From contig JAHIUA010000057.1 in assembly GCA_018817385.1 (NCBI GenBank), positions 59,844 through 123,843 of the forward strand: DNA of 64,000 nt, read 5' to 3'. Below, piece by piece: positions 6,644 through 15,007 of this stretch; within the stretch, counting starts at the first letter, position 1, and each line of letters opens with the position of its first letter. This DNA comes from Pseudomonadota bacterium. GTDB lineage: Bacteria; Desulfobacterota; Desulfobulbia; Desulfobulbales; Desulfocapsaceae. Below the pieces are notes generated by a model that saw only the letters and a program-made list of their open reading frames with translations, made no database searches and had not been told where the DNA came from. Position numbers and translations under genes: made by a program.

Positions 6644-8554
6644 TCAGGTCCGCGACAATGCCAGCTTCACTGCCTGTCCCATCTGGGCCAGGCTATACGG
6701 TTTCATGACAAACTGACTGGCCCCGAGAAGAAGGGTCTGTTTGACTTCTCCATTCTCCGCAAAACCACTGGCGACCAGGGCTCGCTGCTTGGGTTTTATC
6801 TTCAGGATCTCTTCATATGTTTGGCGTCCGTTGATACCGGAAGCCATGATCATATCAAGGATAATCAGATCCACTTCATTCATCTTGACATAGTTGACTG
6901 CCTCTTCTCCACTCCCCACTGTGTCTGTTTTATAGCCAAGGCCATCGAGAAGATTGCAGGCAATCCTTTGCTGCTTTTCCTGGTCATCGACCACCAGTAT
7001 TTTTTGTCCGTCTCCCCGGTATTGTTCAACAGAGGGCGGCATGGCCTCTTCTTCGGCAGCCTTCTCGGTTAGAGGGAAATAAAGGTCAAAGGTGGTCCCG
7101 CCAGCATTACTTTGCATATCAATAAAACCGCCATGATCATGGACCGAATTCCAGACTATGGCCAATCCCAGACCGGTTCCGCTTCTTCCCATTTCTTTCT
7201 TTGAATAAAACGGTTCAAATATCTTCTTTATGTTTTCCTGCTGGATACCAGGACCGTTATCCGTGACCCTGACAACAACATATTTTCCCGCCGCTACAGG
7301 CTCATAGCCGACAAAAGGATGCTCAAGGAAGACATTTTTAGTACTGACCACAATGCTGCCCTTTCCTTCAATTGCTTCAGCAGCATTGCCAATCAGGTTC
7401 ATCATGATTTTATTGATATGCAATGCAGAGCAATAGATATTGGACAACCCGCACTCACAATCGAGCTTGATATCAATATCTTTCAGCTGGGAATCAAATT
7501 CTTTGGCCTTAGCACTCACCACATAATTTTCCACCAGGATGTTCAGATCCCAGACCCGCTTTTCAGCAGTAGCTCCCCGTGCTACGGTTATCAGATCCGA
7601 AACGACAGATGCCGCCTCCTGGCCTGCCTCCTGTATGAGCGAAATCGTCTTTCTGTACTCATGATTCTTATCCATCTGCATTAACAACAACTCCGGCAGG
7701 GTTACTATGCCGGAGAGGATATTATTCAAATCGTGGGCCACAGAACCAGCCATCAATCCCAGCGTTTCCATCTTATTGCTAATGGCAAGTTGTTTCTGAA
7801 GCTCAATTTTCTCCTGCTCAGCCCTGACCCTTTCGGTAATATCCCGAATAGCACAGACCCGGACCTTCTTTCCCTGGTATTCCATACATCTGCTGCTGGT
7901 CTCAATGGGAAATTCCGCTCCATCCTTCTTGATACCTGTGGTCTCATGGGAACCAAAGGTCTCATTTTTAATTCTTAAATGGACCACTGGCAGGGCCGCT
8001 GGGGAGAGAATCTTATCCAGTATCTGCTCACCGACGAGTTCTTTTTCCTCATAGCCAAACATCTCAAAAAACTGTCTGTTGGCATCAAGTAACTGGCCAT
8101 TGCTGTGGATCACAATCCCTTCCCAGGATGCATCAGCCATGGTCTTCGATCGCTCCTCACTGATTCTCAGAGCCTTTTCCAGACGACTATGCGCCAGTGC
8201 TTTGCCAATCACATTAAAAAGCAGATCGTGATCCACCGGTTTTTTCAAATAATCATAGGCCCCCTTCCGCAGGGCCTCTATGGCTGTTTCCACAGTGGCA
8301 TTGCCGGTCAACATAATCGTCGCTGCCCCGAAATTTTCATCCTGCAGACTGTCCATTATCCGATAACCGAGCATATCCGGCAACTCAACGTCGAGAAGGA
8401 GAAGATCAAAAACACCCTTTTTCAACAGGTCAACCGCCTCCTTTCCACTCTGGGCGATAGTCACCAGGTAACCGGACAGCCCTAATATCTCTGCTAAACT
8501 TTCACAGAAACGAGGTTCATCATCAACGAGAAGAATTCGTGCTAAAACGTTCAT
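6644..8554 (-). CDS. Receiver-PAS-histidine kinase-receiver hybrid
   Basis: This protein of about 636 residues has, in order: receiver 1 (ILLVDDEPRF, phospho-Asp in LLLLDVELPD, KKP), PAS (LLDANRQFFEMFGYEEKELVG), a HisKA phospho-acceptor in SVAHDLNNILSGI, HATPase_c (N box NLIGNAAEAIEG; G boxes VTDNGPGI and GTGLGLAIV), and receiver 2 (ILVVDDQEK, LIILDMIMASG, MKP). No membrane segment, so it is a soluble kinase fed by an upstream kinase through receiver 1. ATG 8554 is preferred to GTG 8572 because AGG lies 7 bases before it, while the GTG has no ribosome site. It is the last gene of a leftward three-gene signalling operon. There is no DNA-binding output, so the final target is a separate protein. 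Confidence 0.9.
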   Translation of the reverse strand: MNVLARILLVDDEPRFCESLAEILGLSGYLVTIAQSGKEAVDLLKKGVFDLLLLDVELPDMLGYRIMDSLQDENFGAATIMLTGNATVETAIEALRKGAYDYLKKPVDHDLLFNVIGKALAHSRLEKALRISEERSKTMADASWEGIVIHSNGQLLDANRQFFEMFGYEEKELVGEQILDKILSPAALPVVHLRIKNETFGSHETTGIKKDGAEFPIETSSRCMEYQGKKVRVCAIRDITERVRAEQEKIELQKQLAISNKMETLGLMAGSVAHDLNNILSGIVTLPELLLMQMDKNHEYRKTISLIQEAGQEAASVVSDLITVARGATAEKRVWDLNILVENYVVSAKAKEFDSQLKDIDIKLDCECGLSNIYCSALHINKIMMNLIGNAAEAIEGKGSIVVSTKNVFLEHPFVGYEPVAAGKYVVVRVTDNGPGIQQENIKKIFEPFYSKKEMGRSGTGLGLAIVWNSVHDHGGFIDMQSNAGGTTFDLYFPLTEKAAEEEAMPPSVEQYRGDGQKILVVDDQEKQQRIACNLLDGLGYKTDTVGSGEEAVNYVKMNEVDLIILDMIMASGINGRQTYEEILKIKPKQRALVASGFAENGEVKQTLLLGASQFVMKPYSLAQMGQAVKLALSRT

Positions 8555-8628
8555 CCTTAAACCTATTTGCACTCAGTAGAAAATAAAACCAAACCGGTTT
8601 TTACCTTATATTTCAACTATGCCGGGTG

Positions 8629-10806
8629 CTACCATGACAGGCCAGCTGACCTCTGTTGGATTGGTAGGCTGATAGTAAAACACGTACCATCTTCCTTATC
8701 ACTCCGACATGTCACTGCCCCCTTCAACTCGGTGACAAGGGTGCGAACAATGGAAAGGCCAAGCCCCGAGTGTCCCTTTCCTTTTGTGCTGGTAAAGGGT
8801 TCAAACAGCTGTGAGAGAACCTTCTCAGGCAGGCCCGGCCCATCATCATGGACAGAGACCTCAATGCCATTCTGGATAGCATTCGCACCATAACCAGATG
8901 CAGACACTCCTGCTACTCTTGTACTGGTCTTGACATATACATTTCCACCGTTTTTCATTGCTTCTGCAGCATTCTTTATCAGATTCATGACGATTTGTTT
9001 TATGGCCCCTGCATCCGTCCTGATGCTCGGCAGCTCAGGATCGGGTTCAAAATGGACATGGAGACGAGACGAGTAAAAAACAGATTTAGAAAGAATGCTC
9101 AACAAATTGGAGAGGAGGGCGTTTATATCCGTCCACTCAAAATTGTGTTTGACCGGAGTGGAAAAATCATTCAGCTGCTGAATAATCGTTGAAATGCGTT
9201 TTATTTCCTCATCCAGGATAGTTAGCTCTTTAATAAGTGAATCCTTTTCCGGCAATTTCAGTTCAAGAATTTTCAAGTAATTTCTGATAATACCCAGGGG
9301 ATTATTGACTTCATGGACAACTTTTGCAGCTGCCATGGAAGCTGCTGCCAGACGGGCAGTTTGTATTTTCTGGGCCTGCTGTCTCTTCACCTCATCCAGA
9401 TAAAGGGACATTGCCGCCTGGTTGGCTAACAGCTGTAACAGCCCGGACTGCCCCTGACTGTTCAAATCGTCACCGGGAGTATCAGGCAAGCCAATAACAA
9501 GGACCCCAACCGATCTCTTTTTGGCACTCATTGGCACGTAGAGCATTCCCTTGCCGCCAACGGCCTCAAGCAATTGAGAATCTGCCAGATTATCCAGATG
9601 ATGCTTCGCATCCTGCAAACAGGATATCGATTTTTTTTCCCGCATTGATTTGACGAGAAGACTCGTGCTCTCTTCCACTGAAAGGACAAGATCCTGTAAT
9701 TGCTGATTATGACTATTACCCGTCGACCCGCAACCATACAATTTTTGCTGTTCAAAATCGTGGAGAAAAAAGAAAATCGTTTCGACGTCAAAGAGAATAC
9801 TGAGAGCCTGCTCTATAACCTTGAAAATCGCATCTCGGCTTTCTGCTTGCACAAGCCCCCCTAAGAGCCCGTGCAGCAAAGAATAATTTTTGACCTGACG
9901 CAGCAGGTCTTGATCATGTGCAGTTGACTCAGGCAAGTGTTCATCAGTTGTTTCTGATGGTGGCTTCACTTTTATGCCAAGGCTCTCGGCAACTCCTTTT
10001 ATCTCCTCCTCGACACCGCTTCTCAGTTCATCGATCTGCCCTGCTCCTAGACCAAGGAGTTCAGCGCCGACGTCATAAGCAGGTTCCCAATCTCCTCCCC
10101 CCACCTGACCAAACTTTTCCGCAAGATACACAAGTTTGACCAACGGGAAAGCGCCTTTGACCTGTTCCAGAGAGGCATGATGATACAGAATCGTATCGGC
10201 AATAAAAGAATTCAACTTCCACTTCCTCACCAGCCAGGCCCCAGCCTCACAGTGATTAATTCCTATCTGTTCTTCTTCAGCACTGCAGCGAACCGTTCCC
10301 CCTGCGACAAGGTCTTGAATGGCCATACATTCTTGAGCAAAATTCATCCACAATAAGAGCTGGCCAAGATCGTGCAGCAGGCCAGCAAGGTAAGCCTCTT
10401 CCATGTTCACATAAGCTATTTGCCGGGCAATTCTTTTGGCATAAATGGCAGTGGTAAACGAATCCCACCAAAAACGACTCATGGGAAACTGCTCGTTTTT
10501 CCTGAGCTTGCTGAAGACCTGCTCCACAGAGGCCGTGAGCGAGATATTTTTAATGGTGTCCGCACCAAGATAGACAACAGCCTGATCAAGGTTTGAAAAT
10601 CTATTGTTCAAGCCAAAGTAGGCTGAGTTGACTAAAGCCAGGACCCTGGAACTAATCGATGGATCCTTGATGATGATCTGGGAAAGTTCAGAGAGATGCA
10701 TGTCATCCTTGTCACAGGTTTCGATGAGCTTCAGCAGTACCTGTGGCAGCGCTGGCAGATTCTTTGACCTTTCCAGGCGAGCGTATAGTGTGTCTTTACT
10801 GTCCAT
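8629..10806 (-). CDS. HDOD-GAF-histidine kinase
   Basis: This 725-residue soluble protein joins an HDOD domain (residues about 15-210: LPALPQVLLKLIETC, KDPSISSRVLALVNSAYFG, AGLLHDLGQLLLW), a GAF-like sensor (about 310-450: KVIEQALSILFDVETIFFFL) and a histidine kinase. The phospho-acceptor is the His of VVHEVNNPLGIIRNYL, followed by HATPase boxes NLIKNAAEAMKNGG, HDDGPGLPEKV and GHSGLGLSIV. HDOD proteins regulate c-di-GMP, chemotaxis or DNA-damage signalling. It begins 5 bases after the GGDEF gene and is followed after 74 bases by the hybrid kinase, so it is the middle member of the operon. HDOD fused directly to an intact kinase suggests HDOD acts as its input. Confidence 0.9.
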   Translation of the reverse strand: MDSKDTLYARLERSKNLPALPQVLLKLIETCDKDDMHLSELSQIIIKDPSISSRVLALVNSAYFGLNNRFSNLDQAVVYLGADTIKNISLTASVEQVFSKLRKNEQFPMSRFWWDSFTTAIYAKRIARQIAYVNMEEAYLAGLLHDLGQLLLWMNFAQECMAIQDLVAGGTVRCSAEEEQIGINHCEAGAWLVRKWKLNSFIADTILYHHASLEQVKGAFPLVKLVYLAEKFGQVGGGDWEPAYDVGAELLGLGAGQIDELRSGVEEEIKGVAESLGIKVKPPSETTDEHLPESTAHDQDLLRQVKNYSLLHGLLGGLVQAESRDAIFKVIEQALSILFDVETIFFFLHDFEQQKLYGCGSTGNSHNQQLQDLVLSVEESTSLLVKSMREKKSISCLQDAKHHLDNLADSQLLEAVGGKGMLYVPMSAKKRSVGVLVIGLPDTPGDDLNSQGQSGLLQLLANQAAMSLYLDEVKRQQAQKIQTARLAAASMAAAKVVHEVNNPLGIIRNYLKILELKLPEKDSLIKELTILDEEIKRISTIIQQLNDFSTPVKHNFEWTDINALLSNLLSILSKSVFYSSRLHVHFEPDPELPSIRTDAGAIKQIVMNLIKNAAEAMKNGGNVYVKTSTRVAGVSASGYGANAIQNGIEVSVHDDGPGLPEKVLSQLFEPFTSTKGKGHSGLGLSIVRTLVTELKGAVTCRSDKEDGTCFTISLPIQQRSAGLSW

Positions 10807-10811
10807 ATGGA

Positions 10812-12293
10812 TTAATTCTTCATGATAGCCTTAAGTCCTCTCCTTTTGACCAGAGGAAAAGTATAGGTCAGCTGGGGTTCGCTATCCTCATAGTAGGCAA
10901 AACCATTTTTCCCATGATGCTTAACGTAGTACATGGCCAAATCCGCATTTTGCATCAATTCCTCATCAGAATCACTGTCTCCTGGCGCAAGGGCAATGCC
11001 AATGCTGACTCCGATTCTCATTTCAAGACCTTCTATGTTAAAGGGGACTTTAAATTCCGCTATAACTTTGCGAGCAATTTCATTCGTATCCTTGCGACTG
11101 CTTACCTTGGGTATCAGGATAGTAAATTCGTCTCCACTGATTCTGGCCAGTGTATCGCCTTCTCGCAGGCAGGACTTCAAACGAACACTGAACGCCTGCA
11201 GGAGTGCGTCACCTAAGGCATGGCCAAAGGAGTCATTGATTCCCTTAAATCCATCAATATCCAAAAACATGACGGCCAGGGATTGCTTGTAGCGCCTGGT
11301 CTGACAAAGGGCTAAGCGAAGGCGATCCTGAAATAAGCTGCGATTGGGCAGATTGGTCAGTGCGTCATGATAGAGCTGATGATGAAATTGCTTTTCCGTT
11401 TCTTTGCGTTCCGAAATATCCCGTACCACACCATAGGTACCAAGAAATGTTTTCTCTCGAATTTCTTTGCCGTTCTTGTATACTCCGGTGGCATAGAGTT
11501 CAACATATACATCCAATGGCTTGAATGAGACATGGGATAAACCCTTTTTTTTCTGTTGCAAGCGAAGTTCAATATTTTTGGCCGCACGCTGTCCGGTTCT
11601 CCTCTCACTGAAAACATAACGGGATTTCTCCAGATCTTCTGGGAAAATCAGGATGCTGTAGTGTTTGCCAAGGAGTTCTTCCCTGGAAAAACCGAGGAGC
11701 TTTGTCACCTGTTTGTTAAAAAATGAAAACTGTCCATCTTGATCGAGTAAGTATATAACATCAGGAGAATTGTTGACCATGTAGCGATGCAACAACTCCG
11801 AATTCAACACCTTGTCATACTTGCGCTGACTGCTCTTCGTCAGCACCTTCTGGGCCAGCATATTATGAATAGAGGAGAGCAGTTCATCCGGAGAGTAGGG
11901 AGTTCTGAAGAAATCATGGGCCCCTTGGCGCAAAGCCCAGACAGCCTGATCAAAGATGAAATCATTGCTGAGCATGATGAGCTTGCTCGTCTTCTGCCTG
12001 CCCTTTATCTGCTCCATCGTCTCAAGTCCACCGATCTCTACCACCTTGAGATCGAGCACTATCACTTCGAAAGTACACTGATCCAGGAGGGCCACGACCT
12101 CCTCCGCCGTCAGGGCAATACATGACTGGTAGCCTTGGAGAACGAGAAGTTGCTGCAGGCTTTTAGAAAAGCGGCGCTCAGTAGCGGCGATCAGTATTTT
12201 GGCACTCTTGAGAGTTAAAATCTCTTGCGACAAAGGGGTTACTCCTTCCTCAACACCCCCCTCAGCGCCTGATAATGATTGTTTCTCTTGCAT
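10812..12293 (-). CDS. Pseudo-receiver-PAS-diguanylate cyclase
   Basis: This 493-residue protein has a receiver-like domain (about 28-150), a PAS domain (about 175-300) and a GGDEF domain (about 310-470). The cyclase signature is ISGDEF, a tolerated variant of GGDEF, with metal/substrate residues FLDIDGFKGINDSFGH and an RxxD inhibitory site (REGD) five residues upstream, so it should make c-di-GMP under product inhibition. The receiver keeps the phospho-Asp (VIVLDLKV) but has lost the acidic pair (ILIAATE instead of DD) and the conserved Lys (RTPYSPDEL), so it is probably not phosphorylated. It is first in the operon with the HDOD kinase and hybrid kinase, linking c-di-GMP output to those kinases. 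Confidence 0.9.
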   Translation of the reverse strand: MQEKQSLSGAEGGVEEGVTPLSQEILTLKSAKILIAATERRFSKSLQQLLVLQGYQSCIALTAEEVVALLDQCTFEVIVLDLKVVEIGGLETMEQIKGRQKTSKLIMLSNDFIFDQAVWALRQGAHDFFRTPYSPDELLSSIHNMLAQKVLTKSSQRKYDKVLNSELLHRYMVNNSPDVIYLLDQDGQFSFFNKQVTKLLGFSREELLGKHYSILIFPEDLEKSRYVFSERRTGQRAAKNIELRLQQKKKGLSHVSFKPLDVYVELYATGVYKNGKEIREKTFLGTYGVVRDISERKETEKQFHHQLYHDALTNLPNRSLFQDRLRLALCQTRRYKQSLAVMFLDIDGFKGINDSFGHALGDALLQAFSVRLKSCLREGDTLARISGDEFTILIPKVSSRKDTNEIARKVIAEFKVPFNIEGLEMRIGVSIGIALAPGDSDSDEELMQNADLAMYYVKHHGKNGFAYYEDSEPQLTYTFPLVKRRGLKAIMKN

Positions 12294-12620
12294 AACAATA
12301 CTGCGATCAAATATTTATTTTCTATGCTAATTTCTTATGCAGCAATGAGCATAGAAACAATAAATGGTCGAAAACACACCCAGCAAACTCACTACGAATT
12401 GGGCAAACAACTCGCACGGTTCCGGAAGCCAGGAATAATCGACTCAACAAAGGCTATGGAACGACCCTACACAATGACAACAATGACCAGCTACTGATGA
12501 GTCATTGCTTACAGCAAGTGCAAAAAAAGAGAAAGCCACCATCCATGGAGGTGATGAAATCGAAATAACAATTGAGGAGCATGAATGGTGGTCAGGCAAC
12601 AAACAAAGGCCGTAATTATT

Positions 12621-12735
12621 CAGCAATACTACATCTTCTTCTATTGAGGTCTTCTCGAATAGCATCAGTATGCTTCGAAGTCCTCAATGAACGAATATAA
12701 AGTACTGCTGAATAGCAACAACAGGGTTGTTTGCC
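12621..12735. repeat. 115-bp dispersed repeat, copy A
   Basis: This aligns end to end with 58185-58299, about three quarters identical by eye, sharing GGTCTTCTCGAA, TATGCTTCGAAGTCCT and GGTTGTTTGCC. Both copies lie in the same orientation, upstream of leftward genes, in gene-poor DNA. The core contains the 8-bp palindrome CTTCGAAG. Short minus-strand frames in both end DFEAY, but I see no coding evidence. Confidence 0.7.
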
Positions 12736-13414
12736 AATCAGTTCCCAAAGATCTTTTTATCCTTTTCCGGCCATTGCTCCGTCGCAAAACAGCAATAGCT
12801 ACACCTGCCCCAGGAAAACGGACCTCTTGAGAATGATATATGGTAGCGGACTGGTTTGTCAACACTTCTATATGCCGCAGCATCACCTAACCGGTTAATG
12901 GGACGCAAGTATTGTTCGTATAAGATCCGAGTAACAAAAAAGGTTAATGAGTATTGCAGACTCTTTTTTTTTACATAATACTGTGAAATTCAGCCAATCC
13001 TGTCGAAGGCGTCTCACAGATTGTATCTAAGTTACTGCCCCCCACCCATACAGAAAAAAACGTCAGCAGGGCAACGATAACAAGCCAGGAAGAACCTGAA
13101 AAAAGAAGCTTTCCTTTCTTTGCAATGCTGGTTTTCAGCTCTCAAGTCGTGGAGTTAATGATCCTCAACGCGTAGCGTGCCAATGACAAGACGAGCATCA
13201 TTGCCAGAACAACCTTGCTTTTTACCCATGCTTTTGTCAAAGCCAGATGCCAGCTCAAGCCAGGAAATTATCAGCCTTCGCTTTCCCCAACATCTCTAAG
13301 GATTCATATTTCTGCCAAAAAAGAAAGAAACAACCTGCTCCGCTGGATCGCAAAACACTCTTATCGCGAATCAGAGGCAAGCATTCTGTCAAGACCTCTC
13401 CCATTAGTGACAAA
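12736..13414. other. Gene-poor stretch, possible small membrane peptides on minus strand
   Basis: No gene is certain here. One minus-strand frame is open from about 13240 to a TGA near 13142 (TKAWVKSKVVLAMMLVLSLA ...). It is open again without ATG from 13138 to the TAA at 12971 (KTSIAKKGKLLFSGSSW, then VIVALLTFFSVWVGG). Both halves look like single membrane helices with Lys-rich flanks, so this may be one small membrane-protein gene split by a stop codon, or chance. The rest shows nothing recognisable. Confidence 0.3.
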
Positions 13415-13457
13415 AAAACCCGCGCCCCTGTGAGTAACCACAGGTATTGCGGGTTTT
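13415..13457 (-). terminator. Strong bidirectional terminator
   Basis: AAAACCCGC (13415-13423) pairs with GCGGGTTTT (13449-13457). An inner stem CCTGTG/CACAGG (13427-13432 / 13439-13444) lies between them, and there are A and T tracts on the two sides. It lies about 190 bases after the end of the leftward efflux operon and would end its transcript; it can also work rightwards. Confidence 0.8.
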
Positions 13458-13524
13458 CTTTTTTCTTCCAAGGCGTCAAGTTGCCCTTGATATCACCTTG
13501 AATCTTCAGACATTTAGTATCTTC

Positions 13525-13562
13525 ACGAAATTCTTTTCGTGTTTTCCTGCAAAGAATTTCGT
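13525..13562. repeat. Perfect 12-bp inverted repeat
   Basis: ACGAAATTCTTT (13525-13536) and AAAGAATTTCGT (13551-13562) form a perfect stem with a 14-nt loop, 78 bases past the TolC stop. It is AT-rich and lacks a T tract, so it may stabilise the operon's 3' end upstream of the terminator at 13415. Confidence 0.6.
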
Positions 13563-13639
13563 ATAGGTGCTTTCACCCCTCAAGGGGGGACTTCTACTGA
13601 GTGCCGGCTTACCGTTCATCACCGGTGTCAGATTTTCTC

Positions 13640-15007
13640 TCACTCAATACCAGCCAGAATCCTGCCGCTAACCGCGTCCAACTGCTCTAAGGCGAGGAGA
13701 TAATTGATCCGGCTGGCTGCTTCGGCGCCGGACGCTCGGACCAGGTCGGTTTGGGCTTCATTGAGACGGGTGAGGGTGGCCGCTCCCGCCCGGTAGGCCT
13801 TCTCGACATGGTCTCGAATACGTCCAGTGAGGGCGAGGGAAAGTTTTCGCCTGTCGCTCATAGTGCGGGTGGCCGAGGCCGTAGCAATGGATTGGCGAAT
13901 GGAGGACTGAATGGTCAGAAGCAGTTGCCGTTGCTGCTGGCGAGTCGCCTGAATGGTTTTATCGACTTCGCGAATTTTCGCCGAGCGCTCCCCTCCCTTA
14001 TAGAGGTCCCAGGAAAGCGTTACGCCGGCGAAGGTATCGTGTTCCTCCTGGTCGATGACTCCCACATCGGTCATTTTTGTGTAATCAAAACCGCCGTTCA
14101 CAAAAACCTTTGGTGAATATGTCCCTTTTTGCGCTTTTTTATTCTCCTCCAGGGCAGCAATGGAAGAGGCCGATGCCTTGAGATCGGGCCGGTTTTGCAG
14201 GGCGTAAGAAAACTCTTCGGCATAGCTGGGGAGAGGACGAGCGGGAACCCCTTCTTCATTACGTAGCGGATACATCTCCTCCGGAAGCTTTGCTTCGGGC
14301 AGGGCCATCAGTTCGGCGAGGACAGTGGTGACAATCTTGAAGACCTGTTCCTCCTTGATGAAATCAGTCCCTGCCTCCAGGGCTCGAACCGAAAAATTGA
14401 GTTTTTCGGCTTCCGGAATGCTGCCCGCCTGCCAGCGAATGTCAGCCTCTTTCTCAAGAGCCCGATTAAAGAGATGATTCTGTTGAGCTATGAGCATACT
14501 CTCCACCGCAAGTTGCGCCTGGTAAAATGCGGTTGCAACTGCTTCTGCAAGGAGGCGACGAGTCTCACCAAGAATGTGCTGAGAGGCTTCTACAGTATAC
14601 TGTGCAGCCAGGATGCGGGCGCGACGGCTGAATCCGTCAAAGATAAGCCAATTGGCCTGAATCCCGACATTAGTGACATTCAGGTTATCCCGGACCTGAA
14701 CTTCCGGGGCCCAGTCCGGTTGCACGATGCTGTCCTGGTTCCGGTAGCCGGCATAGAAGTTTGCCGTCGGCTGCAGAGATGAGCGGGCCTGATCAAGAAC
14801 GGCCTGAGAAGCCTGGATTCTGGCCAACGCCTCCTCAATGCCTGGAGAGGCGGCAAGGGCAATGCGCTGCGCTTCCCGAAGGGTGAGGGTGCCGGTGGGT
14901 ATGTCCATGGACAAAGATGCCGGTTCTTCTGCCCAGGAGTATCCCTGCAAGGGGATGAGGAGGAGAAAGAGAAGAAAAAGAACTGTTGACCCATTAAAAT
15001 CAGACAT
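13640..15007 (-). CDS. TolC-family outer-membrane efflux channel
   Basis: This 455-residue outer-membrane factor has a signal peptide (VLFLLFLLLIPLQGYSWA) and two repeats of long coiled-coil helices plus strands, as in TolC/OprM. The motif GTLTLREAQRIALAASPGIE opens repeat 1, and NRPDLKASASSIAALEENKKA followed by YSPKVFVNGGF opens repeat 2. It forms the trimeric exit duct for the RND pump encoded just upstream, whose last codons it overlaps by 8 bases. There is no lipobox. A decayed 60-base scrap of a similar gene lies at 6537-6600. The transcript probably ends at the hairpin near 13436. Confidence 0.9.
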   Translation of the reverse strand: MSDFNGSTVLFLLFLLLIPLQGYSWAEEPASLSMDIPTGTLTLREAQRIALAASPGIEEALARIQASQAVLDQARSSLQPTANFYAGYRNQDSIVQPDWAPEVQVRDNLNVTNVGIQANWLIFDGFSRRARILAAQYTVEASQHILGETRRLLAEAVATAFYQAQLAVESMLIAQQNHLFNRALEKEADIRWQAGSIPEAEKLNFSVRALEAGTDFIKEEQVFKIVTTVLAELMALPEAKLPEEMYPLRNEEGVPARPLPSYAEEFSYALQNRPDLKASASSIAALEENKKAQKGTYSPKVFVNGGFDYTKMTDVGVIDQEEHDTFAGVTLSWDLYKGGERSAKIREVDKTIQATRQQQRQLLLTIQSSIRQSIATASATRTMSDRRKLSLALTGRIRDHVEKAYRAGAATLTRLNEAQTDLVRASGAEAASRINYLLALEQLDAVSGRILAGIE

